Origin: Eurosta solidaginis
Lineage: Eukaryota; Arthropoda; Insecta; Diptera; Tephritidae
DNA length: 64,000 bases
Direction: 5' to 3'
Assembly (NCBI RefSeq): GCF_040869045.1
Contig: NC_090319.1
Coordinates: 56,950,779-57,014,778 of the forward strand
Positions 35,100-46,745 of this stretch are shown here, piece after piece (within the stretch, counting starts at the first letter, position 1; each line of letters begins with the position of its first letter). The notes beneath the pieces are model-generated. The model was not told the DNA's origin, did not search any database, and saw nothing but the letters and a program-made list of their open reading frames with translations. The position numbers and the translations under genes are program-made.

Positions 35100-35960
35100 T
35101 CATGCAGACTGCCTTAAAATACTACCAAATCGGAGCATGTTCTTTTATTACAAGATATAAGAACTCTCGCACCTTGGAAGTGTCTGATTGTGTTAAAAAA
35201 CTGGGAATTATACTAGAGAGAAGCTGTTCTGCTTCTTTACTCTACATTGAGGTGGAAAAAAAGAATGGAATTTCCTTTAGAGGTCGGAAGGTCGAAAAAA
35301 CCTTGTGCTGCGGCAGAGAGGGGGGCGGGTGGAGGCTTCGGCAAAAACTGAGGCCTCACGCCCAACGTAGTGTTCCAGCTTTATAAGACGCTGGTCAAGC
35401 CAATACTTCTTCTATGGGGTGCTTGGTTGATGGAAAGCACTGGACAAGAGCAGTACTGAAGGATTTGCGTACAACAAACGGATATCTTTGGTATCAGCGG
35501 AAATTTTAAAATAATACGAATTTTTGCGACCGGGGCAGGGAAGGTTAGTGGGAGGGAGATGATCCGCCAGGTGCTTGATGGAAATCTCAAAATAAATACA
35601 ACCGATGACTATATTGTTCTACCAATAAAAGTCGACGCTGCTCATAATGCGGTAGATGTGATGTTTTCCATTGCTATAACAGTTCGGCAATTCAAGGCTA
35701 TTATCGTGGAGCTATACCGCTCCAAACTATACAAATACTTGACCCGAACGAGCACTTGCGAACCGGCTAAGGAGGTCCGGGAATTCAGAGTTCTGTTGGC
35801 CACCTATGGTAATCCCTTGAAGAGATCGGCATCCGAACTCCATGATGTTTCGAAAATGTAGTCCACGCGGTGCGTCTGGGCATACAGAAAATCCCCTCTT
35901 GCTGCAGTTCGATGGAGGATGATGAGATCAAATCATTGACTCACTCCATGCTTAACAGGC
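35100..35960 (+). mobile_element. Decayed LINE RT C-terminal fragments
   Basis: Plus-strand pieces read SDCVKKLGIILERS (about 35190), LYKTLVKPILLLWGAW (about 35380) and, near 35890, QKIPSCCSSMEDDE, which matches the Cys-rich end of the LINE at 14.4-16.1 kb. Frames are broken. A 100-codon ORF between (35559-35861) is unrecognised. Confidence 0.65.
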
Positions 35961-36580
35961 AAAAAACCGGTACTTGACATTAACGAATCTTAATTCAGTA
36001 GGTAATCCTTTCCAAATCATAATAATAGGAAAATTATATGAACACTTTTTATTATTGCTAATTATTTTGTGATTATATCATGGTTTATATCAAATAAATA
36101 TCAATTCCTGTTGACAATTATTAATTATTATAAATTGAAATTGATTACGAAATTGATCAATTTCAACAGCAAATTTCGAGGCAAATTTGAAACCTTATAG
36201 GCAATTTTGCAAGAGTAAATCACGTTACGAGTAACCACTCAACCTAACGAGGTGTTGCCATTCAAGAATTTTTCGATAGAATTCAGTTGTATGAAAAAGA
36301 TTCACAAAGCCCTTTAAAGACTGTCTGTTAGACATGCTCGATTTTGCAATCAATTTCTTGTTGATTTTAAAATTATAATGGTGTGAACCGGTCCTGAATA
36401 ATTTCATGCAACAAAGTTCATAGACAACGAAATTTTTTGTACAAAGAGTAAATAAATTTTCCGAAATCAACTTTTTTCTTGCAACTAAAATGGATTACAA
36501 AATTGATCAATGCCAACGCCTCAATATTTTCATCATTAAATCATTACATCATAAAATTAAATCATTATTGCATTACTTAC

Positions 36581-36826
36581 CAAATACCACATCTGCGGCC
36601 ATTTAGGATCATTCAAAGGAACTGTATCCACTTGTGAAAGTGCACGCGACGATGTCCTTGACGGTCGCATACGTATATAGTCTCTTTTCCGGCGTGACTT
36701 TGCTTGTTGTTGCTTGGCCCATTGCACTCGATGATCGCCATCGAGACGCGTTTGATGTGGCAGCGAAGGCGCCAGTGAACGCTTAGAGACTTTGTGATGT
36801 GAAAAATGGTAATGATCATCGAAGAT
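36581..36826 (-). CDS. Fur1: Fur1 exon: C-terminal prodomain with autocleavage sites
   Basis: Internal exon of a furin-type proprotein convertase, a Ca-dependent serine protease that cleaves precursors after paired basic residues in the secretory pathway. It encodes 82 codons from IFDDHYHF to PQMWYL. Visible motifs are KVSKRSL (a secondary prodomain site) and SRRKRDY (the primary autocleavage site separating prodomain and catalytic domain). Minus-strand junctions are clean: acceptor ttcag before 36826 and donor gtaagt after 36581, both phase 0. The sequence is very close to Drosophila Fur1 as I remember it. The exon with the signal anchor and first half of the prodomain must lie upstream (higher coordinates); I did not find it up to 64000. 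Confidence 0.93.
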
Positions 36827-37189
36827 CTGAAAGTATAAGGAAAAATTCATAGTTACAAATTTTTAGAAATAAAAGTAGGTAGTTAATTAGAAAAAGTATG
36901 GGAATTATACGTAAAGACTCTTTAAACCAAAATTATAAGGATATTTTAGATTGGCTAAAATAATGTGACGAACACCTTTTTACCCTTAACAAACCTGGTG
37001 CAACAGAAACGACAGGCACCAGATAGTGAAAGCTGCTCATACACACGTGTTTGGCAGAAAGTCGCATAGTACTTGTCATTTTTCCGCGGCCTAGACAGTG
37101 CAATGTCTAGAAAAACAGTATCTGACGAAGCAGAGCTAGTAAAAGCAGGAATGTATGATGACGATTTCTCAGGAGGAAACCACACGTCC

Positions 37190-37540
37190 CGAATCACGAT
37201 AAACCAGTATGCGAAAGTGTCTTCTGCTAAGATGGGATAGCTCGACAAATGGGCGCTGGACATATCGCTCCATTCTTGTCTCGGAACACTGGCTGCCACG
37301 AAAGCAGGACGAAGTGGATTTCTATAAAGCCCTGTTCCACACCAGACATGGAAGCTTTAAAAACTATCTCCACTGTATTAAACACGGAGAATAACGTATG
37401 CGGCCATTCTGGAGGTGAAGCAGTAACGGGTGCATACTATGTATATTTCGAATGCCCAAGATCACATCGCTATAGATGGAGACTAAATAGACATAATAAA
37501 GTGGCTAAGATGCCTGTAGAGGCTGTGTCACGGTAGCGTC
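37190..37540 (+). mobile_element. Possible LINE 3'-terminal fragment
   Basis: Overlapping plus-strand frames include NNVCGHSGGEAVTGAYYVYF followed by ECPRSHRYR, resembling the C...CG..E...H..F.CPR terminal motif of non-LTR elements. No RT nearby in frame. Could be the far end of the fragment at 35.1-36.0 kb. Confidence 0.4.
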
Positions 37541-37816
37541 GACCAAGCATCATAAAGAGATCAAAGGCGCGGATCGGAACTTAACCTTACTAAAGAAGAA
37601 GCAAAGAAACAATAAATAGCAAAGTTATAGGAACGGATTGGAGACAAGGCATCTCCAACCGCTGATATACCGACGTAGGAGTGAAGACGCAATACTGCCA
37701 TAAATAGTGATTGTACGGGCTCGGATTGGAGACTAGGCCACTTCAACTTGGCTTAGCTACATGGCTATGGACTACACACGAAAAATATTGAGGAAAAGAC
37801 GAAAAAAAGTATATAT

Positions 37817-38351
37817 TGTGACGAATATTACATCACTAGTAATAAACTTTGTTTTTTTTTTTAGTAATAAACTCCCAACACAAAAACATTGAAGCGAGCT
37901 ACACTGTGTACATAAACACATCAATCATCATTTACACCCATATATATAAGGCACGAAGGAAGAGATATTACGCGCATACACTTGTAGCTGAAAGCTACTA
38001 CACATACACTTATGATTATGAGAAACGCATAAACTACAAATATACACGTATATAGCCAACTATGAGATATGTACAGCAGTTCTAGCAGGCGAAACGTCTA
38101 GACTATAGTAGAAATATTCGGACGAAACAACAGAGAGTATAAAAGCAGCGAAAGCTGAGTAGTTCGGCAATCAGTTTGATTTAAGCACGCTACCAGTTGC
38201 AAAGTGAAGTTTAATTGCGAAGTACTTTCAAAGTAGTCAAATAAAGACCGTTTTATAATACAGAATATTTGAGTGTTCTATTCAACAGTTAAGCGATACG
38301 AACGTAAGCAGAAGGTTCCAAATAAGCGGAATTTCCCTAAAATTCGTTACA
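37817..38351 (+). mobile_element. Solo LTR (536 bp class), complete
   Basis: Begins TGTGACGAATATTACATC and ends ATTCGTTACA, forming the TG...CA inverted ends TGTGACGAAT/ATTCGTTACA. A TATAAAAG box lies at 38138-38145 and an AATAAA signal at 38240-38245, the expected U3-R-U5 order. No internal region or second LTR flanks it, and no clear target duplication is seen. Probably Gypsy-like, inferred from structure. Confidence 0.8.
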
Positions 38352-39077
38352 AAATGCAACCCGAATTTTTTTTTTTTTTAATTTTAAATGTAATTCCTTA
38401 CAATACAAAAAGTTGCTGCTCCCATTTTACAAACCGGGTATAAAAAAGCGAAGGAAAAATCGAAAACTTGGCCTCTTCCACCTGTATCTTAAGGATACAG
38501 TGAATTTCTCGATCATACCAAATATCATCTACAGTTAGGTGGCTTTACTCCCCGGTTAGCAAGCGCCGTGCAACTATGCAGCTGTATTACAGACCTAGAG
38601 CCTAGTGATCAACCGTCATCCCTATAGAATACTTGGCGGTAGTATCGGGTGGAAATGGTACTTAGACGGGAGAAGTGTTAATGGCCCGCATTGACTTTGG
38701 GGCTTTCTAAAAAACACATTCACCTATATGAAAGAGAAGAGGTAGCAGCGATGGTCTCACAGATAAATGGACGACTGAAGGTTAGAACGCGTTACACAAG
38801 ATCAATACGGAGATGAGTAGAGAAATCTTTGTGCTGAAACTGTCACAGTTAACCTATAAAAGGCGGCGTTTTGCAAGGGATAGTGATTAATTTAGGGCCA
38901 GATTATGTATGACGCCGTGACACTTTGCGTCGCATTCACTCACATCCGCAGTCACCATGAAATACCAAAAATTTCATAAGCGCATTCAGGTTTACTGTCA
39001 CTCAGTGAAGGGAATGAATGCTCTTATATGAAATGTGTTTTGGTTCACACGAGAAAAATGATTGGTTGCGTTCACAT

Positions 39078-39250
39078 CGAGTTCAGTACCAGGTGTTGTT
39101 ATCCCAACAGCTGATTGCTTCCTCTTGTTTATTTTCCATACAATATGTCAATTAATCGAAATCAATAAACATTTTATTTGATTTGACGTTCATCTGCACG
39201 GCAAATTGGTTGAATTCGCTTCGCCACCACCATAGATTCGCCTTGGTTGC
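39078..39250 (+). mobile_element. GGCGAAT-type MITE, single copy
   Basis: Reads gttcagtaccaggtgttgtt at the left and agattcgcctt at the right, with the ttatcccaacagctgattgc block. It lies about 290 bp upstream of the ND-49L-like start codon, so it may sit within that gene's promoter region. Confidence 0.75.
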
Positions 39251-39540
39251 GTTATACATAATTTGACCCTGAATTTCAACTTATTCTACGTGAAGTACAG
39301 AAAAATGTAAAATTGTACTACTATTGCTAGTGGTAAATAAGGTGACTTATTTGAATGCAGAACTTTCGTATATATGTAGATATATTTGGCAACTAGTAAA
39401 ATCATGGCAGTAGGCAACCTTGGTACGAGTTGAAAAATATTGACTATAAAAAAATGTTGCAAACCGATTTTCGTAAGAGAAATTGAAGCACGAAGCACAA
39501 TATAAAATAAAATTTTGATAGACAAAATAAAATAGCGGAA

Positions 39541-39730
39541 ATGCCCAATGTTTGGTCTGCTTTAGAAAAATTTGGACATAAACTTCTGAAATCAAAATCA
39601 TTTTCGCGCGTCAAGGACTTTTCCGAACAAACTTTTTCCAAGCAGATTTTAATACGACCGAACTTAGGCGATGCATTCAAATATTATTTGGCGAAAGTGG
39701 CTATGGCTATGTTTTTTTCGCAATATAAAA
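39541..39730 (+). CDS. ND-49L: ND-49L-like gene, exon 1 (mitochondrial presequence)
   Basis: ATG at 39541 (context ggaaATG) opens MPNVWSALEKFGHKLLKSKS and continues to FSQYK, 63 codons plus one base. The stretch is rich in Lys, Arg, Phe and Leu with few acidic residues, as expected of a mitochondrial targeting sequence. The donor AAAA|GTGAGT lies at 39731. Exon 2 continues in frame after a 61-bp intron (39731-39791), completing Lys and reading [13 protein letters not shown]. The short intron is typical of dipteran genes. Start choice: first ATG in frame, with a plausible presequence. Confidence 0.78.
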
Positions 39731-39791
39731 GTGAGTTTTTGTTTTTGATAACTTTAGGAAAGAATCTTCCTCTCATGCAATGCCATTTTAG

Positions 39792-41149
39792 AGCCACGCT
39801 CTTTGAATTGCCCAGCAAAAGTCGAGAAAGAAAGCGCCCAAACGCCCAAGTATCAGCAAAAAGAATCAAAGTCTTGGTATCCTGATCCTGAATTTATGAA
39901 GCAATTTGACGGTCAATACATGTACGAAGGCATACCATTTCATGGACGTTGGAATGGGAAATGTTTAACACCGGAAGATCGTTCTTATGTAACGAAATTT
40001 ATCAACTTTGGACCAGCACATCCAGCTGCACATGGTGTCTTACGCATGATTTTACAATTAGATAATGAGACTGTTGTTTCAGCTGATCCGCATATTGGAT
40101 TGCTGCATCGTGGTACCGAAAAATTGATCGAAAATAAAATCTACATGCAAGCTCTGCCATATTTTGATCGTCTGGATTATGTATCATGCATGTCAAATGA
40201 GCTGTGCTATTGTTTAGCCATAGAAAAGTTGCTGGGATTGGAAGTGCCACCGCGCGCAAAATATATACGCACTATGTTCTCAGAGCTAATGCGTCTAACC
40301 AATCATACACTTGCTTGTGCTACAGCTGTACTTGATTGTGGTGGTATAACACCGTTATTTTGGATGTTTGAAGAACGTGAGAAGATGTATGAATTTTGTG
40401 AGCGCGCTTCGGGTGCACGCATGCATACGGCTTACATACGACCGGGTGGTGTTGCTTTTGATTTGCCATTCGGTTTTTGTGATGATCTATTCGATTTTGT
40501 TTGTCGTTTTCGTCATCGTCTCGATGAATTTGAAGATGTTGTTACCGATAATCGTATATGGCGTGCGCGTTGTGTTGGCATTGGTTCTTTAACGGCACAT
40601 GATGCCTTGAATTATGGTTGTTCGGGTGCTGTATTGCGTGCGACTGGCGTTAAATGGGATTTGCGTAAAACACAACCATATGATGCATATGCCGATATGG
40701 AATTTGATGTACCAGTGGGTATGAATGGTGATTGTTATGATCGTTATTTGGTACGTATACGTGAAATGCGTGAGGCATGTAATATTATTAATCAATGTTT
40801 GAATAAAATGCCACTCGGCGAAATAAAAGCGGACGATCATAAAGTTTGCCCACCAAGTAGACGCATAATGAAACGTGGCATGGAAGAACTAATACATCAT
40901 TTCAAATATTATACGCAGGGATTTGCAGTGCCACCTGGTGCAACATATACGGCGGTTGAGTCACCAAAAGGTGAATTTGGCGTCTATTTGGTGTCGGATG
41001 GTAGCACTAAGCCATATCGTTGTAAAATTCGTGCTGCCAGTTATTCACATTTGGCTTTAATGAATAAGCTAACACGTCAGCATATGCTAGCCGATGTGAC
41101 GGCTATTATTGGCTCATTAGATATTGTGTTTGGTGAGATTGATCGTTAA
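39792..41149 (+). CDS. ND-49L: NDUFS2-like complex I 49-kDa subunit paralogue, exon 2
   Basis: Encodes the body of the 49-kDa subunit of NADH:ubiquinone oxidoreductase, part of the quinone-reducing Q module facing the matrix. With exon 1 the predicted protein is 515 residues. Family blocks are present: [14 protein letters not shown] and YFDRLDYVS (both quinone-pocket segments, with the key His and Tyr kept), [68 protein letters not shown] and the C-terminus DIVFGEIDR. Many normally conserved positions differ (for example [15 protein letters not shown] and [15 protein letters not shown]), with extra Cys. This suggests a diverged paralogue, like Drosophila ND-49L (CG11913), rather than the housekeeping gene. 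It lies on the opposite strand inside the putative 5' intron of Fur1. Testis expression is inferred from the Drosophila case. Confidence 0.88.
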
Positions 41150-41274
41150 AGGGAATAAGCAGTTGTACGGAATAAAGGACGGAAAATGAAATATTTTAGA
41201 ACTGGCTGTGGAATTTCGTGAGAACTAAATATCACCGTCCACTTGTAAATATACTAAAAAAAAATATTTGAACA

Positions 41275-41280
41275 AATAAA
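41275..41280 (+). terminator. Polyadenylation signal AATAAA of the ND-49L-like gene
   Basis: Canonical AATAAA about 126 nt after the TAA, followed by a T/G-rich stretch. It supports a real, separately transcribed gene. Confidence 0.55.
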
Positions 41281-41538
41281 ATATTGCTTATGATGTCGTA
41301 AGCATGATCTACATTAAGAGCGATTTTTCAATTTAAGGGATGACGGATTGACTAAATACCTTGGACTTTCATCCTTTCATCTTTTTTCGAAAAAGTGGAT
41401 GAATGCGCAGCCAGGACCCAACGGAATGCGATGATATTTCAGAAACTTCGAGAAACCTTGCCATCTCGTCCAAAGGTTTTTGTCTGGCGAAAAAGTGCTG
41501 CGCTCGAGTCGGACAACAAAGAAACCTAACGGTGCTTT

Positions 41539-41873
41539 CTTTGGTAATTCTATACGACAGCATGACACTGCTAATACGCGTCCAAAAATATCGAGAGGTG
41601 TATCAAACGACGTGTCTTGACATCAGTATTAATAATCCGAAGGCGGAAAGAAAAATTTTAACTCGTTCAAAAGATATTAACGAAAAACCGAAAAAAGACC
41701 CGCGGGTACCTCAGAAACCGAGGGTGGCATCCATAGTATTTTGCGGACAGAGATACAATTTTTCTTTTCCGCCTTCGGATTATTGTGCTCGAGATTAATA
41801 CGCGTCTTTTGACACCTCTCTCGATATTTTTTGACGCATATTAGCAGTGTCATGCTGTCGTATAGAATTACCC
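41539..41873. mobile_element. Foldback element with about 115-bp arms
   Basis: Left arm starts ggtaattctatacgacagca (41539). The right arm ends with its complement (tgctgtcgtatagaattacc, to 41873). The arms also share atatcgagaggtgt and ccgaaggcggaaa. Short spacer, no ORF of note. It begins about 260 bp past the ND-49L-like poly(A) signal. Confidence 0.8.
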
Positions 41874-42371
41874 TTACTTTAATGGAAAACATGTTACCTC
41901 ATGTTGCACTCTTAAATTCTAAATTTTGGCCTGGGTCACCTGACACTGGCTCTATTTTTAGGTAATGGGAGCTTTTCTTATTTAGTGGAAACTATTTTTG
42001 AAAGGACCACACGAACTCTCGAGGGAGCTGAGAAGAGCCAACAGAGCGACATTATTTTCAGAAAAGAAAAGCCATAGGAAAGATGTGAGTGAAGTTCTTA
42101 GAATACCTACATAGGATTCAGACAGTGAAAGTAGTAATTGCAGTATGTGTTACGAAGCTTCGTTTCCGACTATGTTGGACACCTGAGTCCAATCGGGTGC
42201 CGAGTGTCTGAAATCGGAGTTGTAATAGAATTTCCAATACGAAAGTCGATCAACAAAAAGGGCCTTTGCTAAACGGTACCAAAGTATCTCAGATTGTATA
42301 ATCTGGCGTGGGATCGTCAATACAAATTGAATTATTCACACTGCATATAAAAAAAATTGCTGGACATATAT

Positions 42372-42460
42372 GTTTTATGACGACTCCGAATGTCAACTGC
42401 GAGATAAATGAATTTTCACTTAGACATTTTTCATGGCAGAAATACACTCGGATCATGACT
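42372..42460 (-). mobile_element. Worn SINE body fragment
   Basis: The stretch cgactccgaatgtcaactgc through tttttcatggcagaaataca matches the internal body of the tRNA-headed SINE on the minus strand. Head and tail are lost. Confidence 0.5.
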
Positions 42461-42549
42461 CAATAAAACCAGAGAAGGGGAAGCATAAGAACGAGATATA
42501 TGGAAATTGAATGAGCCTATTTAAGTAAACTTAAAAACGTATGGTGGAG

Positions 42550-43730
42550 GGGGAGAGACGAGGAAATAAGACAGGAAGAGGGTTAGACAAAGGAGAGGCA
42601 GGTGCATAGGTAGAGATAGTCAGAACAATGTCTGTCGGATTTGATCATACGGTTAGGAGTATTTCATGTTTGTCTAAGCATTTCCGAGGTTATCCAGAGC
42701 TGTCTAAAATAAAGTTCTGATAAGCCAAAGATTTTTTTGCCTTCAGGTAAATCTATAAGCTCTAAGCTATTGAAACATTGTTGCTGTAAAACATCTGCCG
42801 CTATATATTTTTGGACCATCAACCTTTTCCAGCTTAATGAGCCTACCTCAACGCTTGGTTTACATAGATAATCGTAGGGTCTAGGGACCGTCAATACCGA
42901 GTTTTCGTATTATAAGCCTCCCAGATACTTATTCGTAACTTTATGATATTAGCCGAGCTTTTTTTTTACATGTGTATACATCTACACTTGCGGGTAAAAC
43001 GAAACGCTTATCATCACTTAGATATGTTACGTAGAAGACCATTCTAGCGGCAATTATAGAAGACTCGCAGCATTGGTAAATAAGTCGCTACAAAACGGTT
43101 TGTGCTGAATAGCGGAGACACGCACCTCTGTTAGTCACAGTTTTCAACCAATAGCTGAATCGGTTGCGATGAATAGTGGGAACACACACTTTTCGGTCAT
43201 TGAAGTGAAGAATAGTGTAGAGATAAAATGGAGAGACATATTTCAGTTGCAACTGAGTACTGAAATGTAACAGAACTAATTTTTTGCGCAACAATTTCAT
43301 AAGTGTAGATAAAATTATGCACTAAGCGGTCCATGTAAAGTTTAAGTGCATATGTTAATACATGTAAAAAAAAAACACAGTTGTTGTATCAAATCGTCAA
43401 TGATCTCATTGACCCCAGCAGTATATTTCCACATTCCTTAGTTGTGGACAATGTGATATAAAGATCCAGTCATTCAGTTCCGTTGACTTAGACTTGTCCG
43501 TTTCCTCTCAGAAAAATGAGATAAAACCTTCCACAAAAAGAAAAACAGACCGCATTCGTTATTTTCGTGCATATTACTTCATGTTTCAGAAAGGCGTTAA
43601 TCTTGCACTTAATGCAGGGCCCTAAACTGTTATTCCTTTTATAATAAAAGTTTGTCGAAAAAAATTATTTTCGGACTTTTAATATTTTAGTGCGTAAGGG
43701 CTTATTATAGTCGAGCTTTTATTTTTTAAG
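42550..43730. other. Gene-free stretch
   Basis: AT-rich intron. Nothing recognised apart from short A/T runs. Confidence 0.4.
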
Positions 43731-43739
43731 GACACCATG

Positions 43740-44010
43740 AAGGTCCGGCCCTGTAACTAACTATGGAACGGCTCATTTAAATGAGACGATTTTTTTTCAT
43801 ACATAATCTTTCTTGCTTCATCAGAAAGCTGTGTATTAAATATCAAGGCAATATCTCAGTTGGATTTAGTTTTTTTATGACAAATTTCTGGTGCTACTAA
43901 GAACAACTTTCAAATGACCATAGTCAAAACTAGACATTTATAAGAATCTATTGGTAAAAAAATTCTTTCATTAGAGTGAGGCGTTTCATAGTTATAGGGC
44001 CGGTCTCCTA
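43740..44010. mobile_element. Possible short TIR element
   Basis: ccggccctgtaactaactat near the left and atagttatagggccgg near the right are inverted near-copies about 270 bp apart. No target duplication could be fixed. Weak. Confidence 0.4.
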
Positions 44011-45599
44011 TGCTGTTCATAACAAAAAAAGGTTCAGATTTAACTTTTATTTGTGGATTTTATTGAAAAAAGTTCGAGAAATAGAAATATGCATGAAATC
44101 GCCTGAAAATGCTATGGATATGCCTGGTATCCTATAATCGTATCCCATAAACTAAGGAAAATTTTTAGACCTGGAAATAATAACTGGGTCCTTGCTTAAA
44201 GCTTTCGCAACATTTTATCAACTTTTGGGTTAAACGAAACTATTTAATTAAAATTGTAAGCTCCACCGAGCTGTTTAACGATTTCGAGATTTAAATTTTT
44301 TGTTTTTTTTTTTTAAATGTTCTCTACCGTCAATTGCATTCTCATTATTCACATAAGCGCCTTATTTGTTTTCAAGTTGTGATAAAACTGTGTGTATGAG
44401 TGCGTGTTTGTGTGTACATTCCTACATTTACATGTGCTATATACATATGCACTTGTAATAATCTCATTAAGCTATTTAACCCTTAATTAATTATGTTGTA
44501 ATTAACAAGCGATAGTTAATTGTGGCTCGTGTTGTTGAGAGCTTGAATAATGAATAATTAATTTAAGAGCAAAACACCATTTAATGAAAAACAAAAAATG
44601 GCGAAAATCTTAAAGCAAATTATTTTTTACAAAATAAGTACTTCATTGTAATTCAATATTGTTATCACCAGCGCACACTGGTCGGTCTTATATGGAGTTG
44701 GTGGCCAAAAATACTTCCAGTATAGATATCAACGTAAAACTTTGGTCACGGCTTTACAAATATGTGAGAATTATTTTTTTATAAAATAGGTGCGGGTACC
44801 TTTATATCGACCCACTTCACCGCATGCATACAAAAAGTAAGTAGATGTGGGGGGAAAAGTGTTAAGATGTGTCTATCGCAAATACAATGTTTAATAGGAT
44901 TATACAAAAAAATTAAAGTTATTTAAAGATCTTGCATACATAATAATAACAAAACTTAAAACTTTGACTAATAATAAGATATAAGTACCAACTTTAGCTG
45001 AAATTGAAATATTTGTGCAAATAAATACTAATAAAGGCACTGGTGAAATTTTAAATATAAAAAAAAAAAATTCTAAGGAAGTAAATTCCAGCCAGCATTT
45101 TTTGAAATTTTTGATCATAAAATATTCAAATATCATACCCCAAGGTGATTAAAAAAGTTCAAATTTAAAAGTATTTTCTATTCGAAAATTAATATATCGT
45201 CGGGAGAAAAATGTACCATAAATGTGATTATTCTTGAATAATCATTTTTGATTCAAGTTTCGAAACGCTTTTTATTCATATTTGTTATCATTGTAAAATT
45301 GAACTTTAAGTGTTTTAGAGTAATATTTGACTGCTTTTCATAGTCATTTTCTGATCATATTCGTGAACATATTTCAATCGTTTTGGTTGAGATTTTTGAA
45401 TAATTTTTGAGTACGATTATCATGTTTTATTCTTCATATCTCATACAAAATAAGATACTAAATGATAATCTCATTTCATCAGTGGAAGAAAGCATGCAGA
45501 AGTGCGCTATTTGAACCAAAGGTTATTCGCAAACAAACTTAACCGATATACACCTGCGACTACAACATCCAACATCAGTTATGATCGTAAATATCTTAA

Positions 45600-46025
45600 A
45601 TAAAATAATTTAAAAAAAATTGTTTAAGTTAAACGGTTTTATTGAAAACAATACTTACATGAAGTAATAATAATACGAAAAGCTAGAAAATAATTACATA
45701 GGTCCTAGGTACTAGTCATCACACTCCTTATCAATCTATGGCGTTGATTAGACAATTTAATAAAAGCATTGGGCGCGTGAAATTTCTAAAAATGTGACTG
45801 ATTAAGGTTCAGTTAGTTTTAATTATGACTATCAGTAGAAATATGACGCGTCCAACGCTTTTATTTAATTGTCTGATCAACGCCATAGATTGATAAGGAG
45901 TGTGATGACTAGTACCTAGGATCTACCTAATTATTTTCTAGCTTTTCGTATTATTATTACTTCATGTAAGTATTGTTTTCAATAAAACCGTTTAACTTAA
46001 AAAATTTTTTTTAATTATTTTATTT
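45600..46025. repeat. 426-bp palindrome with about 180-bp arms
   Basis: Left arm about 45600-45778 (contains ttattgaaaacaatacttac and ctatggcgttgat). Right arm about 45845-46025 is its near-exact complement; a 66-bp spacer separates them. The transcript would form a very long hairpin. Confidence 0.9.
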
Positions 46026-46254
46026 TCAAGTTTTTAGTCTTTATTTAATTGCCTATTATTTCTCATTCTATTTAGTTCATTTAGTGACTCATTATTACAA
46101 GGACTCTTTCCTGACAATTTGTTACAACCTAAGTCCTCAATACATAATCCTTCCAAAGACTTTATTCGACTCTGCGCCACGTATGCTTGTCCCTCCTCCA
46201 ACTCCAAAATATTTTGATGTCACTTCTACCGGACTGTATGCAATATATGGTCCA

Positions 46255-46745
46255 AATATGAGCCAAATCGGGCATCATAGGTCGCTTTCTATTCATGTAT
46301 CTATGTATTATGTGTTCCAAATATGGGAAAAATCGGACCACAAATATGATTTTTGTGAATATCTCAATCTTTCCGCCACCTAGCGGCGATTTTTTTTTGA
46401 TAGGTCGCTTTCAATTCTTATATGTATTAAGTGTTCCAAATATGAGCCAAATCGGGCCACAAATACGATTTTTGCGAATATCTCGATCCATGCGCCACCT
46501 AGCGGCCATTTTCTTTCACAGGTCGCTTTCTATTCTTGTATATATTATGTGTTCCAAATATGAGCCAAATCGGGCCACAAATACGATTTTTGTGAATAGC
46601 TCGATCCATGCGCCACCTAGCGGCCATTTTTTTCACAGGTCGATTTCTATTCTTGTATGTATTAAGTGTTCCAAATATGAGCCAAATCGGTTTACAAATA
46701 CGATTTTTTGCGAATATCTCGATCCATGCGCCACCTAGCGGCGGT
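46255..46745 (+). repeat. 119-bp tandem array, four units
   Basis: Units share ggtcgctttctattcttgta, gtgttccaaatatgagccaa, atcgggccacaaatacgatt and gcgccacctagcggc. The gccacctagcgg anchor recurs at intervals of 119, 118 and 119 bp. The 147-codon ORF through it is a repeat translation. A single inverted unit lies at about 48090-48160. Confidence 0.88.

Noticed and set aside
39541..39885. Single 114-codon gene starting at 39541
   Set aside because: Its end is intronic read-through; splicing at 39731-39791 joins it in frame to the NDUFS2-like body.
46295..46738. 147-codon ORF
   Set aside because: It runs through the 119-bp tandem units, so its repeats come from DNA, not protein selection.
46255..46745. 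CRISPR-like array
   Set aside because: The whole 119-bp unit repeats without variable spacers, and the context is a eukaryotic nuclear genome.
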